Position numbers and translations under genes: made by a program. 64,000 bases of DNA from JAPXRI01 sp033813635 (GTDB lineage: Bacteria; Bacillota; Clostridia; Oscillospirales; QAMX01), in contig JAPXRI010000002.1 in assembly GCA_033813635.1 (NCBI GenBank), positions 1 through 64,000 on the forward strand. The letters are read 5' to 3'. Positions 60,157 through 64,000 of this stretch are shown piece by piece (position 1 is the first letter of the stretch; every line of letters starts with the position of its first letter). The notes beneath the pieces were generated by a model. That model worked only from the letters and a program-made list of their open reading frames with translations, was not told the DNA's origin and ran no database searches.

Positions 60157-61929
60157 TTATTTCAATCTGGAATACCCGGCGTTTGAGAGATATGCCGTTT
60201 CGTCGGATATAAGGGCGACTTCGTAGATGTCGTGATAATCGTATTTTTCCGAAACCGGCGTTCCGTCTTTTTCGAAATAGAGATATTCCCATTGATTGCC
60301 CCGAACCAGGGGCAAGTATTTCTGAGACGGCAGTTCTGACGGATTAGCTTTGAACGACGACAGGCGGGCTTCCGCAGGAGTCCGGGGGGTGTGCGGGGCG
60401 TTCGGATATGAGCAGCGCGTCTTTATTAAGCCGATATTTTCGCAAAACCACATGTCGGCTTCGCAGAGCCACTGATAAACGGCGTCGCGTTCCGGGCTCT
60501 TTTCGATGGTGTCAGGGATTTCCTCTGTAATATGAGTATGCAGGCATTTGAATTGGCCGGCGGGAACGCAAATAATTTCATCCGGCGAGACAATATCATA
60601 AGTGCGGCGAATCAGGATGCCGTTTGAGCCGTAATACTCATGCGTAAAACCGCGGCAAAAATTGAAATCTTCGGATACCACGACCTGGCTCCTCTCAAAA
60701 AGTCCGAAAAGGATGCCGTCGCCCCGTTGTTTTCCAGGGATATCCCAGCCGTAGTTGTTTCCTGTCGCAACCGTGTTTCCGCCGGTGTAAAAAATCTGGC
60801 AAAGTGTATTCAGACTGATATATTCGCCGTTTGGAGAGCGGGCGGCTTCGAGCAGATCCATTGAATAGAGCGCCGATTTCGCCATCGCAAAAATACGTTT
60901 CGTGTCGCCCGGGCAGCAGTTGACGCCGGCAGTGCCGATATGCTCGAAGTGTCCCAGTGCGATTTTGAACCATTGCCGGGCGGCGGCGTAATCAAAGCTC
61001 TCAACTGAGCTGGTGCCGAGCCAGTAAGCGCATTCGCAGCATATCTCGTGATAGCCGATTTCGACTCCGATACGATAGGCTTCTGTCTGAGGTGCCGCCA
61101 TTTGATTAACGGCGTTCGGGTTGTAATTGAACGAATGTGATAAAAGGCATTCGCATAGCAGTCGCCTGTCGCCGGACAAGCGTGCGCAGGCGACGCTTTT
61201 CTCACCGTCCAAAAACGCACCGTCACGGTTATCTGCAAAAGCCCGCAGACGGTAGACCTCCGCGAGGGTTTTATAATCGCTTTCGGCTTTGCCAAGCATG
61301 GAGATCGCCTCGTCGCAGCTCGCGAGCACGGCGGCGTTCTCATGTCTGTCGCCGGCGAGACGCGCTTTATTTATAAGAGATTTTATTTTGCCGGATATGT
61401 CGCGGTTTACTGCGATCCTGCCCTGTTTTTCCATTATTTCAGCCATCCCTTTCAGTTTGTTTCTCCCGTCGTGCAGACGGAATTTGACGGTACCCTCGGG
61501 AACGGAGAGCAAAGCCGATATCTCGCGCACCGAGCGTCCGGCGAAGTAATAAAGCGTCATCGTCTCCGCAACGGGTTTTGGGAGAGAACCGATCGCACGC
61601 CTGAGAGCGCGGATTTCTTCTCTGTCGATTACGCCGTCCTCGAAACCGGAGCCGGCTGCGTTTTCCAGCTCCTCGTAGGAGAGGCAAAAGCGCTCCGAAC
61701 GGAGATGTTTTAGCGCGAGGTTGCGGGCCGTCCCGCAGAGCCACGCGCCGATTTTCGCTTTATCACGCACCGAGCCGTATGAAAGGTAGAGAGCTAAAAA
61801 CGTCTCCTGCGCAAGGTCATCAATTTCCCGGTTATAGGGGATATGGGCGTAAAGCGTCCCGTAAACCGCGGGTTTATATTTCAGATACAGCTTTGCAAAC
61901 TCTTCGGGTGTGCCGCTAAAAATAGACAT
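60157..61929 (-). CDS. ECF-type sigma factor with a >400-residue C-terminal extension
   Basis: Residues 10-75 are sigma-70 region 2 (LYLKYKPAVYGTLYAHI, NREIDDLAQETFLALYLS) and residues 112-160 are region 4 (LPKPVAETMTLYYFAGRSVR, then VPEGTVKFRLHDGRNKL). The rest (170-590) is unusual for a sigma factor: residues ~180-340 have helical repeats that resemble TPRs, with aromatic and Cys-rich segments (EICCECAYWLGTSSVES), and residues ~395-590 contain the pattern VPAGQFKCLHTHITEE and WFCENIGLIKT seen in beta-sheet ligand-binding domains of secreted proteins. No membrane helix or anti-sigma gene is visible, so the extension may be the sensor. Function is inference. Confidence 0.8.
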   Translation of the reverse strand: MSIFSGTPEEFAKLYLKYKPAVYGTLYAHIPYNREIDDLAQETFLALYLSYGSVRDKAKIGAWLCGTARNLALKHLRSERFCLSYEELENAAGSGFEDGVIDREEIRALRRAIGSLPKPVAETMTLYYFAGRSVREISALLSVPEGTVKFRLHDGRNKLKGMAEIMEKQGRIAVNRDISGKIKSLINKARLAGDRHENAAVLASCDEAISMLGKAESDYKTLAEVYRLRAFADNRDGAFLDGEKSVACARLSGDRRLLCECLLSHSFNYNPNAVNQMAAPQTEAYRIGVEIGYHEICCECAYWLGTSSVESFDYAAARQWFKIALGHFEHIGTAGVNCCPGDTKRIFAMAKSALYSMDLLEAARSPNGEYISLNTLCQIFYTGGNTVATGNNYGWDIPGKQRGDGILFGLFERSQVVVSEDFNFCRGFTHEYYGSNGILIRRTYDIVSPDEIICVPAGQFKCLHTHITEEIPDTIEKSPERDAVYQWLCEADMWFCENIGLIKTRCSYPNAPHTPRTPAEARLSSFKANPSELPSQKYLPLVRGNQWEYLYFEKDGTPVSEKYDYHDIYEVALISDETAYLSNAGYSRLK

Positions 61930-62010
61930 GTGTGTTGACCGTCCGTTCCTTGATGCTTTTCCGATAACCCAATCGCGATTCGGGGTTCATAATAATGTAC
62001 CGCGGCAAAT

Positions 62011-62041
62011 AAAAAAGGTTGGAAAAACTCCAGCCTTTTTT
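62011..62041 (-). terminator. Terminator after folT
   Basis: A 13-bp stem (62011-62023 with 62029-62041, one G-T) with A- and T-runs on both sides, so it can act in either direction. It lies 12 bp beyond the stop of folT. Confidence 0.75.
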
Positions 62042-62052
62042 CGTTATTTTTT

Positions 62053-62931
62053 TCAGCCCGCGATTTCTTTCAGGCTGCGCTGGCGCTTCGCGACGCCGAG
62101 GAGGAAGGCGACGAAGTAGGTTTTAACCGCGCTTATCAGGATTTCCTCGATAATCCTCGGGAACCATACCACGGAGAACGGCAGCACCTTCCAGGAGGTG
62201 TATAGCATTTCGCGGAGGATAACCGTGTTGAGTGTCGATACGACGGCTCCGGAGAGGGTGATCGCCACGAGCAGAGCGACGATCCGGTTCTCGCCGGTGG
62301 CGCGGGGAAATTTCTTCGAGATCAGCAGGTCCGCCGCCAGAAGCACCAGCACAAACGCGGCGCTGGCGATCAGCCCTGTGGTGACGGAGACAAGATAGGT
62401 GGAGAGGCTCGCGGCGGGGTCCTTCGCCCCGGCGGTGCGTTCAATCAGCATTTTGCCGATAAAGCTCATGCCGGAAGTGTCAGCTTTTCCCGGCGCCACG
62501 TGATCGTAGAAGGAGGCGTCGACCCCGTCGGCGGAGAGCAGCGCGGCGTTCAGGATGCCAAACGCCAAAAGAATAACCGAGAAGACCGCCGCGGCTATGC
62601 GGATTTTTTTGCCGTCGCGGTTTTTTAAAACTTGCCACAAAAGCCCCGCTAGGAAGCCGCCGGAGGCGACGGAGAGGGTCATCAGCGGCAGATAGGCGCC
62701 GGCGGGACGCAGCAGATAGCCGAGCAGGTCGGAGAGCCCGGCGGTCACCGCGCCGTAGACCGGGCCGAACAGGATCGCGGGCATCACGGTGAAAACCCCC
62801 GAGATGTCGAATCTCAGGCCGTTTTGCCCGAGGAGCGGGATATAAAACGACAGCATAGTTTTCAGAACAAGCGAAATGCTTAAAAACACCGCCGAAACCG
62901 TGATCCGGCGAAGGTGGAAGGACTTTTTCAT
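62053..62931 (-). CDS. folT: ECF transporter S component, folate-type
   Basis: A 292-residue membrane protein with about six helices. The first part (VSAVFLSISLVLKTMLSFYI, then LRFDISGVFTVMPAILFGPVYGAV and GLSDLLGYLL) is typical of the FolT/ThiT-like S components; the last helix region begins VVWFPRIIEEI. A ~70-residue insert with a soluble loop separates the two halves, longer than in simple S components. The ATG at 62931 follows GGAGG. Folate specificity is inferred from the THF-type riboswitch in its leader, which fits. The shared EcfAAT energising genes are not here. Confidence 0.85.
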   Translation of the reverse strand: MKKSFHLRRITVSAVFLSISLVLKTMLSFYIPLLGQNGLRFDISGVFTVMPAILFGPVYGAVTAGLSDLLGYLLRPAGAYLPLMTLSVASGGFLAGLLWQVLKNRDGKKIRIAAAVFSVILLAFGILNAALLSADGVDASFYDHVAPGKADTSGMSFIGKMLIERTAGAKDPAASLSTYLVSVTTGLIASAAFVLVLLAADLLISKKFPRATGENRIVALLVAITLSGAVVSTLNTVILREMLYTSWKVLPFSVVWFPRIIEEILISAVKTYFVAFLLGVAKRQRSLKEIAG

Positions 62932-62989
62932 CTGCAATGCGTCCTCCCTTCTGTTTTGAAAAACCGGACCGTTTGGCTTGATATAGACA

Positions 62990-63034
62990 TAAAAATACCT
63001 CCCGTTATCGCAGCTGCGCTGCATAACAGAAGGC
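62990..63034 (-). terminator. Riboswitch-controlled terminator in the folT leader
   Basis: On the minus strand a long stem (CCTTCTGTTAT...GCAGC pairing with GCTGC...ATAACGGGAGG, some G-U pairs) is followed by TATTTTT. It lies between the aptamer and the folT start and is the likely expression platform. Confidence 0.65.
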
Positions 63035-63059
63035 TTTTTTCGGCATACCCTTATGCAGC

Positions 63060-63182
63060 AGCGGGATGCGAATCCTGCACCGCAAGCCGAAGACGCAAGT
63101 CTTTAAGGCTTTTCGTCCCTCCGGCAACTCCCCGTCCGGAGGGCACTTCAACCGCGCGGTAACGCGCAGGACCCTACTCTGC
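63060..63182 (-). promoter_or_regulatory. Tetrahydrofolate (THF-I) riboswitch aptamer
   Basis: The minus-strand leader contains, in order, AGAGTAGG, TTGAAGTGCC, GACGGGGAGTTGCC, GGACGAAAAGCC and the closing GCATCCCGC, the conserved blocks of the THF riboswitch. It lies right after a promoter (TTGACA 63237-63232) and ahead of a terminator before folT. The known role is repression of folate uptake when THF is plentiful. Confidence 0.75.
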
Positions 63183-63208
63183 TCAAGTTATTTATAAAAA
63201 GTGCTATT

Positions 63209-63237
63209 ATCCTATCACAGGTCTTTCCAATTGTCAA
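63209..63237 (-). promoter_or_regulatory. Promoter of the THF riboswitch-folT transcript
   Basis: On the minus strand perfect TTGACA (63237-63232) and TAGGAT (63214-63209, 4 of 6), 17-bp spacer. A GATAAT overlaps at 63211-63206 with a 20-bp spacer. Start near 63202, just before the aptamer. Confidence 0.6.
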
Positions 63238-63239
63238 TA

Positions 63240-64000
63240 TCAGAGGATCAGCATGCAGTCCCCGAAGGAAAAAAAGCGGTACCGCCTTTCCACGGCCTCG
63301 CGGTAGGCGGCGAGCACGTGCTCCCGTCCGGCGAACGCGGAGACAAGCATGATCAGCGTGCTCTCGGGGAGGTGGAAATTGGTGAACAGCCCGTCGAGCG
63401 CTTTGAAACGGTAGCCGGGGTAGATGAAAATATCGGTCGAGCCGGAGACCGCGGGAATTTCTCCGTTCTCCGAGGAAATCGACTCCAGCACCCGGCAGGA
63501 TGTCGTCCCGACGGAGATGATTCTTCCGCCCGCGGCACGTGCGGAGTTGATCATGTTCGCGCACTCTTCGGAGACCGAGAAGACCTCCGAGTGCATTTTA
63601 TGGTCCTCTATGTCCTCCTCCTTGACGGGCCTGAAGGTGCCGATGCCGACATGGAGGGTTAAAAACGCGGTGCAAACGCCCATTCCGCGGAGCTTTTCGA
63701 GGGTTTCATAGGTAAAGTGGAGCCCGGCGGTCGGCGCGGCGGCGGAGCCCAGGTTTTTAGAGTACACCGTCTGGTAGCGCTCCGGGTCGTCAATTTCCTT
63801 TTTAATGTACGGGGGGAGCGGCGTTCTGCCGAGGCGGGACAAAAGCGCGTCGAAATCCCCTTCGTATGAAAAGCGGACCTGTCGTATTCCGCCCTCGCCG
63901 ACGGATAGGATTTCCGCCGTCACCAGCCCTCCGCCAAACGAGACCTTCGCCCCGGGCCGGAGCCTCCGTCCCGGGCGGGCCAGAGTTTCCCACGCGTCGT
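63240..64000 (-). CDS. queA: S-adenosylmethionine:tRNA ribosyltransferase-isomerase QueA, 3' part
   Basis: Transfers ribose from AdoMet to preQ1-modified tRNA to give epoxyqueuosine. The frame is open to the right edge, so the N-terminal part is outside. Conserved segments: LPPYIKKEIDDPERYQTVY, GSAAAPTAGLHFT, LTLHVGIGTFRPVKEEDIED and TNFHLPESTLIMLVSAFAG. The stop TAG/TAA is at 63240. The tgt gene that commonly accompanies it is not in view. Promoter and folT riboswitch start 3 bp beyond its stop on the same strand. Confidence 0.94.
   Translation of the reverse strand, partial: DAWETLARPGRRLRPGAKVSFGGGLVTAEILSVGEGGIRQVRFSYEGDFDALLSRLGRTPLPPYIKKEIDDPERYQTVYSKNLGSAAAPTAGLHFTYETLEKLRGMGVCTAFLTLHVGIGTFRPVKEEDIEDHKMHSEVFSVSEECANMINSARAAGGRIISVGTTSCRVLESISSENGEIPAVSGSTDIFIYPGYRFKALDGLFTNFHLPESTLIMLVSAFAGREHVLAAYREAVERRYRFFSFGDCMLIL

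Overview
The window reads as a chromosomal segment of a GC-rich member of the Clostridia (Bacillota), perhaps an uncultured gut or digester anaerobe of the Oscillospirales/Christensenellales kind. The evidence is classical Firmicutes gene order (dprA-topA-trmFO, plsX-acpP-rnc), a tRNA-Ala T-box leader, a tetrahydrofolate-type riboswitch on an ECF-transporter S component, LexA, DegV, MltG, near-consensus sigma-A promoters with 16-18 bp spacers, and strong GGAGG-type ribosome binding sites. No rRNA, tRNA, CRISPR array or intact mobile element was found. The species cannot be named from the sequence alone.

Layout. 1-8.3 kb: the end of a BNR/sialidase-like protein, an orphan phage-type replication protein, then a minus-strand run (ribokinase, transglutaminase-like lipoprotein, FeoA, UroD-like protein, DegV, zinc-ribbon membrane protein, upp, pth, a YtxH-like protein). 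8.4-13.3 kb: phosphoesterase, DUF4838 protein, amidohydrolase, TraX-like membrane protein. 13.4-31.2 kb: a plus-strand housekeeping block (greA, trmH-type methylase, dprA, topA, trmFO, plsX, acpP, rnc, radical SAM, Cys-rich protein, tmk-like, DUF2156, GNAT, DJ-1, mltG, hexapeptide protein, glmM), interrupted by a 33-residue membrane microprotein gene on the minus strand. 31.2-31.7 kb: an internally deleted ISL3-type element. 31.7-44.7 kb: a minus-strand block with a Gld-like ABC system, aspS-hisS, a DeoC-like protein, a CYTH protein coupled to a degenerate P-type-ATPase-like protein, and lexA. 45-53 kb: a carbohydrate catabolic cluster (isomerase, sulfatase-like, two Gfo/Idh dehydrogenases, GH4, BadF-type kinase, cupin). 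53-64 kb: a frameshifted lipoprotein, T-box-alaS, an aconitase-family hydratase, HIT, an ECF sigma factor with a large C-terminal extension, folT under a THF riboswitch, and the 3' part of queA.

How the genes work together. The housekeeping block covers transcript cleavage, tRNA modification, DNA topology, phospholipid and fatty-acid start-up, RNA processing and peptidoglycan precursor supply. The 45-53 kb cluster looks like intracellular processing of one class of (possibly sulfated or amino-) sugar; no transporter lies beside it in this window. Two riboswitches set alaS and folate uptake.

The most unusual signals are: (1) a P-type-ATPase-like membrane protein that has lost the DKTGT, TGDN, GDGxND and actuator motifs and is translationally coupled to a CYTH phosphatase; (2) a DeoC-fold protein in which the three catalytic residues are replaced; (3) a family of three-way-junction repeats with compensating stems; (4) a complete minus-strand transcription unit for a Cys4-tailed 33-residue peptide; (5) an ECF sigma factor with a C-terminal region of more than 400 residues; (6) an A9 frameshift in a lipoprotein; (7) other enzyme relatives missing signature residues (transglutaminase, sulfatase, thymidylate kinase).
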